From: 3-1-20CM-4-69-9 sp963833655
GTDB taxonomy: Bacteria; Actinomycetota; Thermoleophilia; Gaiellales; Gaiellaceae
Length of the DNA: 64,000 bases
Direction of reading: 5' to 3'
Assembly: GCA_963833655.1 (NCBI GenBank)
Contig: CAWHYL010000005.1
Location: 372,001-436,000 of the forward strand
Shown here: positions 1 through 9,949 of the stretch, piece after piece
Numbering within the stretch: the first letter of the stretch is position 1
How the letters are laid out: each line of letters opens with the position of its first letter
Translations under genes and position numbers: made by a program
The notes under the pieces: model-generated
What the model saw: the letters and a program-made list of their open reading frames with translations, nothing else
Told to the model about the DNA's origin: nothing
Databases searched by the model: none

Positions 1-632
1 AGGCGGAGCGTCGGCAGTCCGCGAACGACGTCGAGGAAGTGCGTCGAGAGCAGGCGCAGCGCAGTCCAGCGTTCCCGGGTGCGCTCCTCGGTATAGCGGC
101 CGATGAGCCACATGAAGACGGGCACCAGCGGCAGCGTGACGAGCATGATCAGCGCCGATGTCAGGTCGAGCGCGCCGACCCAGCCGAGCACGGCGACCGG
201 GACGACGCACGCCAGCACGACCTGCGGCAGGTAGCGCCCGAAGTACGCAGCGAGCGCGTCGACGCCTTGCACGGCGACGGCGGACACCTCTCCCGCCTCC
301 ACACCGTCGAGCGCCGCCGGCTGCAGGCGCAGCCGGCGCGCGACGAGGTCCAAGCGCAGCTCCGAGAGCACGTTCGACGCCGCGCGAGCGCCTGCGACCT
401 CGAACCCCCACGCCATCGCACCGCGGAGGCCGAAGACGAGCGCGAGCAGCGCGAGCTCAGGCGCGACTGCGCTCAGAGACGCGCCGTCGAACGCGCGCGC
501 GACGATCCGCGCGAGCAGCGTCGCCTGGACGAGCACGAGGAGCGCAGTTGCGATCCCGAGGCCGACGTCAATGCCGAGCAGAAGACGGACCGGCCGCGCG
601 CGACGGACGAGCCGAGGGTCGAGCGCCCGCAA
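1..632 (-). CDS. cydD: Cysteine/glutathione exporter subunit CydD, N-terminal part (cut by window edge)
   Basis: Inner-membrane ABC half-transporter needed for assembly of cytochrome bd oxidase. The frame opens at a TTG two bases after the cydB stop and stays open to the window edge (about 210 codons). The N-terminus carries a DPRLVRRARP stretch followed by a long hydrophobic segment (about residues 17-45), then two more membrane segments, as in CydD. The nucleotide-binding domain would lie outside the window, so Walker motifs cannot be checked. Position directly after cydA-cydB supports the call. No ATG or GTG is available at the expected start, so TTG is inferred. Confidence 0.82.
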   Translation of the reverse strand, partial: MRALDPRLVRRARPVRLLLGIDVGLGIATALLVLVQATLLARIVARAFDGASLSAVAPELALLALVFGLRGAMAWGFEVAGARAASNVLSELRLDLVARRLRLQPAALDGVEAGEVSAVAVQGVDALAAYFGRYLPQVVLACVVPVAVLGWVGALDLTSALIMLVTLPLVPVFMWLIGRYTEERTRERWTALRLLSTHFLDVVRGLPTLR

Positions 633-634
633 CG

Positions 635-1684
<1,050 letters not shown>

Positions 1685-1685
1685 C

Positions 1686-3080
1686 TCAGTAGGTCGCCAC
1701 CGGCGCCGGGAGCTCCGCCGGCGCCTCGGGGCTCGGACGGTCGGGACGCGCGTAACGGCGCATGAGAACGAAGTCGACGATGCCGAGGACGACGTAAAGG
1801 CCGATGAAGACGCCGATGCTGATGCCGAGCCAGGTCGTGCCGACATTGGGCGAGTTGGCCTTGCTCGTCAGCAGCAGGTCCTGCACGATCCACGGCTGGC
1901 GCCCCATCTCCGTCAGGATCCACCCGGCGGTGGCGGCAACGTACGGGAACGCGATGGCGACGATCGCCGTCCAGTGGAACCAGCGCGCCCGCTCGAGTTT
2001 CCGCTTCCAGTACAGCCACGCGCCGACGGCCGACACGAGGAACATCAGCACTCCCATGTAGGCCATCACCCGCATCGACCAGTAGACCACTCTCACGTTC
2101 GGCATGTAGTTCCCGCGGCCGTACTTTCGCTGCTCCTGCTTCTGCAGCGGATTGAGGCCCTGGACCTGGCCGTCGAACGAGCCCGTGGCCATGTACGAGA
2201 GGACACGCGGGACGGTGATCGAGAAGCTCGGCGTCTGGTCATCGGAGGTGAAGCCCCCGATCTGGAACAGCGAGAAGCCGCATGGCTGGCAGGTGTTCCA
2301 CTGCGCCTCGGAGGCCGCGATCTTCATGCTCTGCGCGCTCGTCACCGCCGCCCCGAAGCGGTTGCCGACCACGAGCTGCAAGAGCGTCACGGGCACCGCC
2401 ACGATCAGGGCCAGCTTCGCCGCCCGAAGGAAGATGTCGACCTGGCTGCCGCGGAGGAAATGCCAGCAGCAGACGCCAAGCACCAGGATCGACCCGAAGA
2501 TCAATCCCGCGAGGATCGTGTGGACGTAGGCTCGAAGCGCAAATCCGTTCGAGAGGAGCGCCCAGACGCTCGTCAGCTGCGCTTCGCCGTTGACGATCTT
2601 GTAGCCGACCGGGTGCTGCATCCACGAGTTCGCGACCAGGATGAAGTACCCCGACAGCCAGGTGCCGGCGACGGCGATCCAGAGCGTCGCCAGGTGGAGC
2701 CGCGGCGAGAGCCGGTTCCAGCCGAAGATCCAGAGTCCGAGGAAGGTCGACTCGAGCATGAAGGCCGCCAGGCCCTCCATTGCCAAGGGCGCGCCGAAGA
2801 CGTTGCCGACGAACTTCGAGTACACCGACCAGTTCATCCCGAACTCGAACTCCTGCACGAGCCCGGTGGCGACGCCGATCGCGAAGTTGATCAGGAACAG
2901 CGTCCCGAAGAAGCGCGTGAGGCGAAGCCACTGCTCGTTCCCCGTCCGATGCCAAAGCGTTTGAAAGATCGCGACGATCGGCCCGAGGCCGAGCGTGAGG
3001 GGCACGAACAGGAAGTGGTAGAGCGACGTCGTCGCGAACTGCACGCGAGCGAGGTTCACGGCGGTGGACGCGATCATCAC
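1686..3080 (-). CDS. cydA: Cytochrome bd ubiquinol oxidase subunit I
   Basis: Haem-bearing subunit of the bd quinol oxidase. The 464-residue product starts at GTG (the next codon is ATG). It shows an SLYHFLF segment whose His22 matches the conserved N-terminal haem ligand, a YVHTILAG helix carrying the usual haem b558 His, the WSMRVMAYMG segment (Arg/Met region) and the EMGRQPW motif near the C-terminus. The Q-loop is of the short type. It follows ndh by 15 bases with GAGG as ribosome binding site, so NADH oxidation and quinol oxidation genes are adjacent. Confidence 0.96.
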   Translation of the reverse strand: MMIASTAVNLARVQFATTSLYHFLFVPLTLGLGPIVAIFQTLWHRTGNEQWLRLTRFFGTLFLINFAIGVATGLVQEFEFGMNWSVYSKFVGNVFGAPLAMEGLAAFMLESTFLGLWIFGWNRLSPRLHLATLWIAVAGTWLSGYFILVANSWMQHPVGYKIVNGEAQLTSVWALLSNGFALRAYVHTILAGLIFGSILVLGVCCWHFLRGSQVDIFLRAAKLALIVAVPVTLLQLVVGNRFGAAVTSAQSMKIAASEAQWNTCQPCGFSLFQIGGFTSDDQTPSFSITVPRVLSYMATGSFDGQVQGLNPLQKQEQRKYGRGNYMPNVRVVYWSMRVMAYMGVLMFLVSAVGAWLYWKRKLERARWFHWTAIVAIAFPYVAATAGWILTEMGRQPWIVQDLLLTSKANSPNVGTTWLGISIGVFIGLYVVLGIVDFVLMRRYARPDRPSPEAPAELPAPVATY

Positions 3081-3095
3081 GGCGGTCGTTCCTCG

Positions 3096-4352
3096 CTAGT
3101 CCGCTCCGACGGTGATCCTGCCGACGCGCTGGTGGGTGAGCCCCGCGCCGGCCCAGTCGATGACGGCCTTTGCTCGATCCTCGTTCGTCGGCAGCAGCGC
3201 CAGGTGCACAGTGCCCCAGGCGAGCTGCGCCTTCTTCCCTGTGATCGTCCGCCCGCCGAGCATCTGGACGACGGCGGCGCCGCGGCCGATCGTCGCCATC
3301 GTCCCTTTGTCGCGGTACTTGAACGGCTTCGTCGCCTTCCCCTCGATGCGCCGCGCGATCGTCTCGCCGGCGTGCTCCCCGGATTGCAGCGCGACGGAGC
3401 CAAGCTGCGGGAGGACATGTTCCGTCTTCGCGTCGACGATCGCCGCGGAGTCGCCGATCACGTAGACCTCATCGTGGCCGGCAAGCGTGAGCTCCGGCCC
3501 GACCCCGACGCGGTTCCCGCGCTCCAGCTCGATCCCGAGCGTTTGCACGAGCGGGTTCCCTTGCAGGCCGGCTCCCCAGACGAGCGTGTGCGCCGCGAGC
3601 TCCTCACCGGACTTGAGCCTGACGCGCGTCGTCGAAACGGACTCGACGAGCGCTCCGGTCATCACCTCGACGGTGCGGTCGGTCAGCGCCTTCGTTGCGT
3701 AGCTGCGGAGCTTCGGCTTGAACATCGCGAACAGCTCGGGCCCGGCCTCGACCAGGATCACGCGCGCCTGCTCTCGCGTGACGGTGGGGTAATCCTTCGT
3801 GAACACGCCGCGGTACAGCTCCGCGATCGCGCCGGCCGTCTCGACGCCTGTCGGGCCACCGCCGACGATCACGACGTTCAGCGCGCCGTCGTCGATCAGC
3901 TTCGAGTCGCGGTCGGCCGCCTCCCAGCGCTCGAGCAGGTGGGCCTTCAGGTGAACCGCGTGCGGGAGCGTGTACATCGGAAACGCATGCTCGGCCGCGC
4001 CGTCCGTCCCGAAGAACGTGACCTCGGCGCCGAGGGCGAGGACGAGGTAGTCGTAGGTGATCGGCGCCAGTTCGTCGAACCGCGCTTCGCGCGCGTCGAG
4101 ATCGACGGCGGTCACCGTCGCCTGCCGCACCGTCGTGTTCTTGTGCTTCGCGACCAGGTCGCGCAGCGAATGCCCGACCGCCGACTGGTCGAGCAGCCCG
4201 GTTGCGAGCTGGTAGAGCAGCGGTTGAAACGTGTGGTAGTTGTGCCGGTCGACGAGCACGACGTCGGCGTCGGCGTCTTTCAGCTTCTGTGCGGCGCCGA
4301 TGCCCGCGAAGCCGCCGCCGAGAATGAGGACGCGCGGGCGCTCGGCCGTCAT
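3096..4352 (-). CDS. ndh: Type II NADH dehydrogenase (NDH-2)
   Basis: Single-subunit, non-proton-pumping NADH:quinone oxidoreductase (FAD protein, peripheral membrane). The 418-residue product has the N-terminal FAD Rossmann motif ILGGGFAGIGAAQ (about 9-21), a second NADH Rossmann motif VIVGGGPTGVETAG (about 161-174) and the FAD-contacting VYVIGDSAA segment near residue 300. The start ATG overlaps the stop of the SnoaL-like gene (ATGA). Being next to cydABD, it could feed electrons from NADH through quinone to the bd oxidase. A related flavoprotein disulphide reductase is less likely because no CxxxxC is present. Confidence 0.92.
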   Translation of the reverse strand: MTAERPRVLILGGGFAGIGAAQKLKDADADVVLVDRHNYHTFQPLLYQLATGLLDQSAVGHSLRDLVAKHKNTTVRQATVTAVDLDAREARFDELAPITYDYLVLALGAEVTFFGTDGAAEHAFPMYTLPHAVHLKAHLLERWEAADRDSKLIDDGALNVVIVGGGPTGVETAGAIAELYRGVFTKDYPTVTREQARVILVEAGPELFAMFKPKLRSYATKALTDRTVEVMTGALVESVSTTRVRLKSGEELAAHTLVWGAGLQGNPLVQTLGIELERGNRVGVGPELTLAGHDEVYVIGDSAAIVDAKTEHVLPQLGSVALQSGEHAGETIARRIEGKATKPFKYRDKGTMATIGRGAAVVQMLGGRTITGKKAQLAWGTVHLALLPTNEDRAKAVIDWAGAGLTHQRVGRITVGAD

Positions 4353-4729
4353 GAGCCCGTGAACCTCAGCTCGTAGCGCACGACCTTCTCGTCACGGACG
4401 GTCAGCTCGATCTGGCGCTCTCGTGCGTACGCGACGTCACCGCTGTCCTTGACGCGGTAGATCTCGCGGTAGTCCGCGAGAACCCGTCCGTCGCCGAGGT
4501 CGACCGTCTGCTTCTGCTCGAGACCGACGTCGAAGGTCGGACGCGGCGTGGCCCACGGCCGGCCTGCCTCGTTCTGCAGCTCGCCGAGGCCGTGCACGCT
4601 CCGCAACGGGGTCAGCCACTCGACGTCGCTCGTCAGGAGCGGGTAGAGACCATCGCGATCGCCGGTCCTGGCGGCCGCCTCGAGCGCGTCGAAGAACAGG
4701 CCGGCGACTGCGAGGTCCTCCGAGCTCAT
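4349..4729 (-). CDS. SnoaL-like / NTF2-fold small protein
   Basis: A 126-residue soluble protein of the nuclear-transport-factor-2 fold type, starting MSSEDLAVAG. It has the early helix with FFDAL...AARTGD, a DVEWLTP segment and the late strand set ending RYELRF, as in SnoaL-like polyketide cyclase relatives. Its catalytic role, if any, is unknown. It overlaps both neighbours by four bases (GMC stop and ndh start), so it is cotranslated with an oxidoreductase and NDH-2. The ATG at 4729 is chosen over the longer frame because the extension reads through the GMC gene in another frame. Confidence 0.75.
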   Translation of the reverse strand: MSSEDLAVAGLFFDALEAAARTGDRDGLYPLLTSDVEWLTPLRSVHGLGELQNEAGRPWATPRPTFDVGLEQKQTVDLGDGRVLADYREIYRVKDSGDVAYARERQIELTVRDEKVVRYELRFTGS

Positions 4730-6279
4730 CCCGCCATCCGCGACAGCAAGTGGTCGCCGACCCGCAGCGAATTCGCCATCGCCGTCAGCGCCGGGTTCAC
4801 GGCGCCGATCGACGGAAAGACGCTCGTGTCGACGACGTAGAGGTTGTCCACCTCGTGAGCTCGGCAGTCGACGTTCAGAGCGGAGGTCGCGGGATCGTCG
4901 CCAAAGCGGCACGTGCCGGCCTGGTGCGCGCACCCTGCGACCGGGATGTCGTTCTTCATGTACGTGAAGCGGCCGAAGAGGTGGTCGGGCTCCATGTGCA
5001 GCTTGCCCACGATCGCCTTGAGCTTCTTGTACAGCTCTTGCTTCGGTACGTCATTCGTTGCCTTGTAGGCGAGCGTCAGCCGACCGTCGCGGTCGACGGT
5101 CACTCGGTTCTCGGGCCGCGGGAGGTCCTCCGTCGAGAGCCAGAAGTCGATCGCGTGCTTTGCGATCTTGTCGAGCGACCAGTGCGGCGCCAGCTTCGTC
5201 TCGACCGGTTTCTCGCCGCGGAACATCGGCTCCTGCGACTTACCGACCATCTGGATGTTCCCGAGCGGGTAGTCGTGCTCGTCGCTGCCGAAGTAGAAGT
5301 CGTTCAGCCCGAGCGTCTTCTGGAAGACCGTCGGGTTCTCCTCACGCGAGAGGGCGAGCACGGCTTCGCTCGCGTGGAACATGTAGTTGCGCCCCACCTG
5401 GTCAGAGCCGTTCGCGAGGCCGTTCGGGTGCTTGTCGTTGGCCGAGCTCAGCAAGAGCTTCGCAGTGTTCGCGGCGCCGCAGGCGACGACGACGAGGTCG
5501 CCGGAGTAGCGCTCAGTAACGCCGTCGTGCCCGACCACGACCTCGGTGACAGCCGTGCCAGCGTCGTTCGTCTCCAGCTTGAGCGCCTGCGCATGCGTGA
5601 GCAGCGTCACGTTGGGGTGCTCCAGCGCCGGTCGGACGCCCAGCACCTCTGCGTCCGACTTGCCGTGCACAGCACACGGAAAACCGTCGCAGTTCTGGCA
5701 GCGGACGCAGACGCTGTACGGCAGGTTCGCCTCGTTCAACCGGATCCCACAGGGGGCGTGGAACGGGTGGTATCCCTCGGTAGCAAGATCGTCCGCGAGC
5801 TGCTGGATGCGCGGCTCGTGCGAGATCGCCGGAAACGGGTACGGCGCGCTCGCATGCGGCTCCGTCGGATCCTCGCCACGCGCGCCGTGCACCTCGTACA
5901 GCTCCTCCGCCTTCGTGTAGTACGGCTCCAGCTCGTCGTACGAGATCGGCCACGCCGGCGAGATGCCGTCGTGATGGTGCAGCTCGCCGAAGTCCTTCTC
6001 GCGGAGCCGGTACAGCGCCGCGCCGTAGAGCTTCGTTGCGCCGCCGACGAAATAATGCACCTGGGGCTGAAACGGCTTCCCGGCCCCGTCGTACCACGTG
6101 TCGGACGAGATGTATTTGTTGTCGACGAAGACGTCCTGGGCCAGCCAGTTCGCCGGTTCTCGCGGGAGCCAGTCGCCGCGCTCGAGCAGCAGGATGCGCT
6201 TGCCCGAGGGCGCAAGGTGACGCGCAAGCGTCCCGCCTCCGGCGCCCGTCCCGATGATGATCACGTCATACGTGTCCAT
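4726..6279 (-). CDS. GMC family FAD-dependent oxidoreductase
   Basis: A 517-residue flavoprotein of the glucose-methanol-choline family that oxidises an alcohol or sugar. It shows the N-terminal FAD motif IIGTGAGGGTLARHLA (about 7-22), a CVRCQNCDGFPC cysteine cluster near residue 193, and the C-terminal domain with HQAGTCRFG (catalytic His region) and DTSVFPSIGAVNPALT (catalytic Asn region). The cysteine cluster and overall layout resemble bacterial membrane-linked sugar dehydrogenase large subunits. No signal peptide is seen. A TAGGAGGTCAG ribosome binding site precedes ATG 6279. The substrate is not determinable here. Confidence 0.9.
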   Translation of the reverse strand: MDTYDVIIIGTGAGGGTLARHLAPSGKRILLLERGDWLPREPANWLAQDVFVDNKYISSDTWYDGAGKPFQPQVHYFVGGATKLYGAALYRLREKDFGELHHHDGISPAWPISYDELEPYYTKAEELYEVHGARGEDPTEPHASAPYPFPAISHEPRIQQLADDLATEGYHPFHAPCGIRLNEANLPYSVCVRCQNCDGFPCAVHGKSDAEVLGVRPALEHPNVTLLTHAQALKLETNDAGTAVTEVVVGHDGVTERYSGDLVVVACGAANTAKLLLSSANDKHPNGLANGSDQVGRNYMFHASEAVLALSREENPTVFQKTLGLNDFYFGSDEHDYPLGNIQMVGKSQEPMFRGEKPVETKLAPHWSLDKIAKHAIDFWLSTEDLPRPENRVTVDRDGRLTLAYKATNDVPKQELYKKLKAIVGKLHMEPDHLFGRFTYMKNDIPVAGCAHQAGTCRFGDDPATSALNVDCRAHEVDNLYVVDTSVFPSIGAVNPALTAMANSLRVGDHLLSRMAG

Positions 6280-6301
6280 CTGACCTCCTAGTGACCGCGC
6301 T

Positions 6302-8196
6302 TCACGCGCCGTGTGTCTCGAGCAGCTCCGGCAACATGATCCGGGCCGCCGCCTCCATCAGCGCCAGGTGCGAGAACGCCTGCGGGAAGTTGCCGAGGTG
6401 ACGTCCCGTGTCGACGTCGAACTCCTCCGCGTACAACCCGAGCGGCGACGCAATTCGCAACAGCCGCTCCATCAAGTCGCGCGCCGCCTGCAGCTCGCCG
6501 ACGATCGCCAGCGCCGACACGAGCCAGAACGAGCAGATGAGGAACGTCCCTTCCTTCCCGGAGAGGCCGTCGTCTGTCTCGTCCGTGCGATAGCGCAGGA
6601 CGAAGCCGTTCTCGGTCAAGTCGTTCGCGACGGCGTTGACGGTCGCGCGCAGCCGTTCGTCGTCTCCCGGGAGGAAGCCGAAGATCGCGGCGAGCAAGAC
6701 CGACGCGTCGAGCGAGTCGGTGTCGTAGTGCTGGCGCAGCACGCCCTGCTCGGAGATGCCGTGCTCGAGGATGTCTTTGCGAATCTCGTCCGCCGTCGCC
6801 GCCCACTCCGCCGCCCGCTCAGGGTCGCCGCGGATCTCGGCGAGCTGCACGGCGCGGTCGAGCGCGACCCAGCACATGAGCTTCGACGACACGTACTGCT
6901 GCGGCTTCCCGCGCGCCTCCCAGATGCCCTGATCGGGCTCGCGCCAGACCTTTGTCGCACACTCCGCCTGGGAGATGACGATCGGCCAGAGTCGGCGCGG
7001 CAGACGTTCGCTCCGTTGCGTGTGCAGCAGGATCGAGTCGAGCACGGCGCCGTACACGTCGTTTTGACGCTGGTCGAACGCGCCGTTGCCGATGCGGACC
7101 GGGCGCGCACCGGCATAGCCCGTGAGATCGTCGCGGGTCGTCTCCGTCAGGTCGCGGCGACCGTCGATCCCGTACATGATCTGCAGCGAGCCGTCTGCCG
7201 TCGGCTCCACGTCCGCGACGAACTGCATGAACTCGTCTGCTTCCCAGTCGAGATTCAGCCAGTGGAGCGCCTGGAGCGTGAAGGTCGTGTCGCGGATCCA
7301 GGTGTAGCGGTAATCCCAGTTGCGCTCGCCGCCAGGCGTCTCCGGCAGCGACGTCGTCGAAGCGGCAACGGTCGCGCCGGTGGGCATGTACGTCAGGCCC
7401 TTGATGGCGAGCGCCGAGCGCTGTACGGGGTCGCGGAAGCGATGGTCCGGGATGCGGGCGCGGTTCAACCATGAGCGCCAGAACCGCACGGTCGACTCCA
7501 TGCGTGCGGCGGCATCGTCGACGTCTTCAGGCGTCGCGAGGGCTTCCGCCCACGAGAGCGCACAATAGGCGCGGTCACCGGAGTGCAACGTCCTCCGCGC
7601 ACGGACGCGGTTGTCCTCGATGCCGAGCGGGAGGTCCGAGCGGAGGCGGACCGTCTGGCCCGCGCCCGTCGCGTCGGCGACGTGGCGGCCCTCGCCGACG
7701 AGCGTCCACTTGGCCGGTTCGCGGCCGTAGTCGAATGCCGGCTCGCAGACGAGCTCCACCTCGACGGCGCCCTCGAGACACTCGACCGTCCGGACGAGCA
7801 TGTGATCGGCGTCGTCGTCGGCGGGAGGGCGCGTGTGCGGCGTGACCGCGTCCTCGTGGTTCCACGGCCCCATCGTCAGCGCGTCGCGGACGACGATCCA
7901 GCCACTCGGCGTCTTCCAAGTCGTCTCCATGACGTTGGTGCCGGGCACGTAGTTGCGCTGGGCCGGGTGATGGATCCCGAACGGGCCGAAGCGGAAGAAG
8001 CCGGCCTCCCGGTCGAGCAGGCTCCCGAACATGCTCGGCGCATCGAATGCCGGCGCGCAGAGCCAGTCGATCGCGCCGTCGGGTGCCACGAGCGCACCCG
8101 TGTGACAGTTCGAGAGGAACGCGTAGTCGGCGATCGGCGGGAAGGGCGACGGTGCCGCGGCGCTCTGCGGCGACCGCTGTGCTGCAGTCTCGACGC

Positions 8197-8200
<4 letters not shown>
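6302..8200 (-). CDS. Glycoside hydrolase family 15 protein (glucoamylase/trehalase-like)
   Basis: Cytosolic 632-residue enzyme of the family 15 (alpha/alpha)6 barrel. An N-terminal beta-sandwich part (IADYAFLSNCHTGALV) is followed by the barrel with NWDYRYTWIRD, the KPQQYVSSKLMCWVALDRA segment and the C-terminal YAEEFD...LGNFPQAFSH motif carrying the usual second catalytic Glu. Actinobacterial members of this layout are often trehalases, so trehalose or a maltodextrin are the likely substrates (inference). The start ATG overlaps the zwf stop (ATGA), which links glucose release to glucose-6-phosphate oxidation. The longer open frame upstream is an antisense shadow of zwf. Confidence 0.9.
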
Positions 8201-9630
<1,430 letters not shown>

Positions 9631-9641
9631 TCCGTCCCCTT

Positions 9642-9893
9642 TCAACTCATGTGTTCGGCGGTTTGCCTGATCGAGACGAGCTCGAGACCGAGCTCTTCGA
9701 CTCGCGCGATGTAGCCGTGGAGCTGCGCCTGATCGACGATGTCGCCGCTCAGGACCGTCGTGCCGGCGATGCGCTCGAAGTCCAGGCCGTTGAAGAGGTA
9801 CGCGAAACGGTCGTCGAGCTCGCCCCGGACGACCAGCCTATAGGTGCCGCCCCTCGTGGCACGACCTTCCATCGCGTCACGAGGTTCGCCCAT
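9642..9893 (-). CDS. Small conserved protein, paralogue of the one at 28519
   Basis: An 83-residue soluble protein of unknown function. Its core (YRLVVRGELDDR...F.G.D...T.LSGDIVDQAQLHG...EELGLELV) aligns along its length with the 76-residue protein at 28519-28749: both share VRG.L..R, LSG..DQA.LHG and LGLELV. Each copy sits beside a large ATPase-LuxR regulator, suggesting a partner or sensor role (inference). The fold looks like a small alpha/beta domain with an ACT-like strand-helix pattern. The ATG at 9893 follows a leader with two CTAGGTG-type elements. Confidence 0.72.
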   Translation of the reverse strand: MGEPRDAMEGRATRGGTYRLVVRGELDDRFAYLFNGLDFERIAGTTVLSGDIVDQAQLHGYIARVEELGLELVSIRQTAEHMS

Positions 9894-9894
9894 G

Positions 9895-9937
9895 ACTAGG
9901 TGAGAGAGCCCGGGCGGCGGCTCGATTCACCTAGGTG
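9895..9937. promoter_or_regulatory. Paired CTAGGTG elements upstream of the small-protein/zwf unit
   Basis: The 56-base gap between the LuxR-type gene and the small protein holds a perfect 10-base palindrome CACCTAGGTG (9928-9937) and a second copy of one arm, ACTAGGTGA (9895-9903), 33 bases away. The second copy lies directly before the start codon of the small protein. Repeated, symmetric elements in such a short leader suggest an operator or an attenuating structure. No assignment to a known factor is possible. The adjacent regulator gene is the obvious candidate (inference). Confidence 0.4.
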
Positions 9938-9949
9938 GACGTAGTGACG

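Noticed and set aside
1974..4376. An 800-codon open frame on the plus strand opposite cydA and ndh
   Set aside because: Composition is Arg/Asp/Glu/Pro-rich antisense shadow; the minus-strand genes carry clear family motifs.
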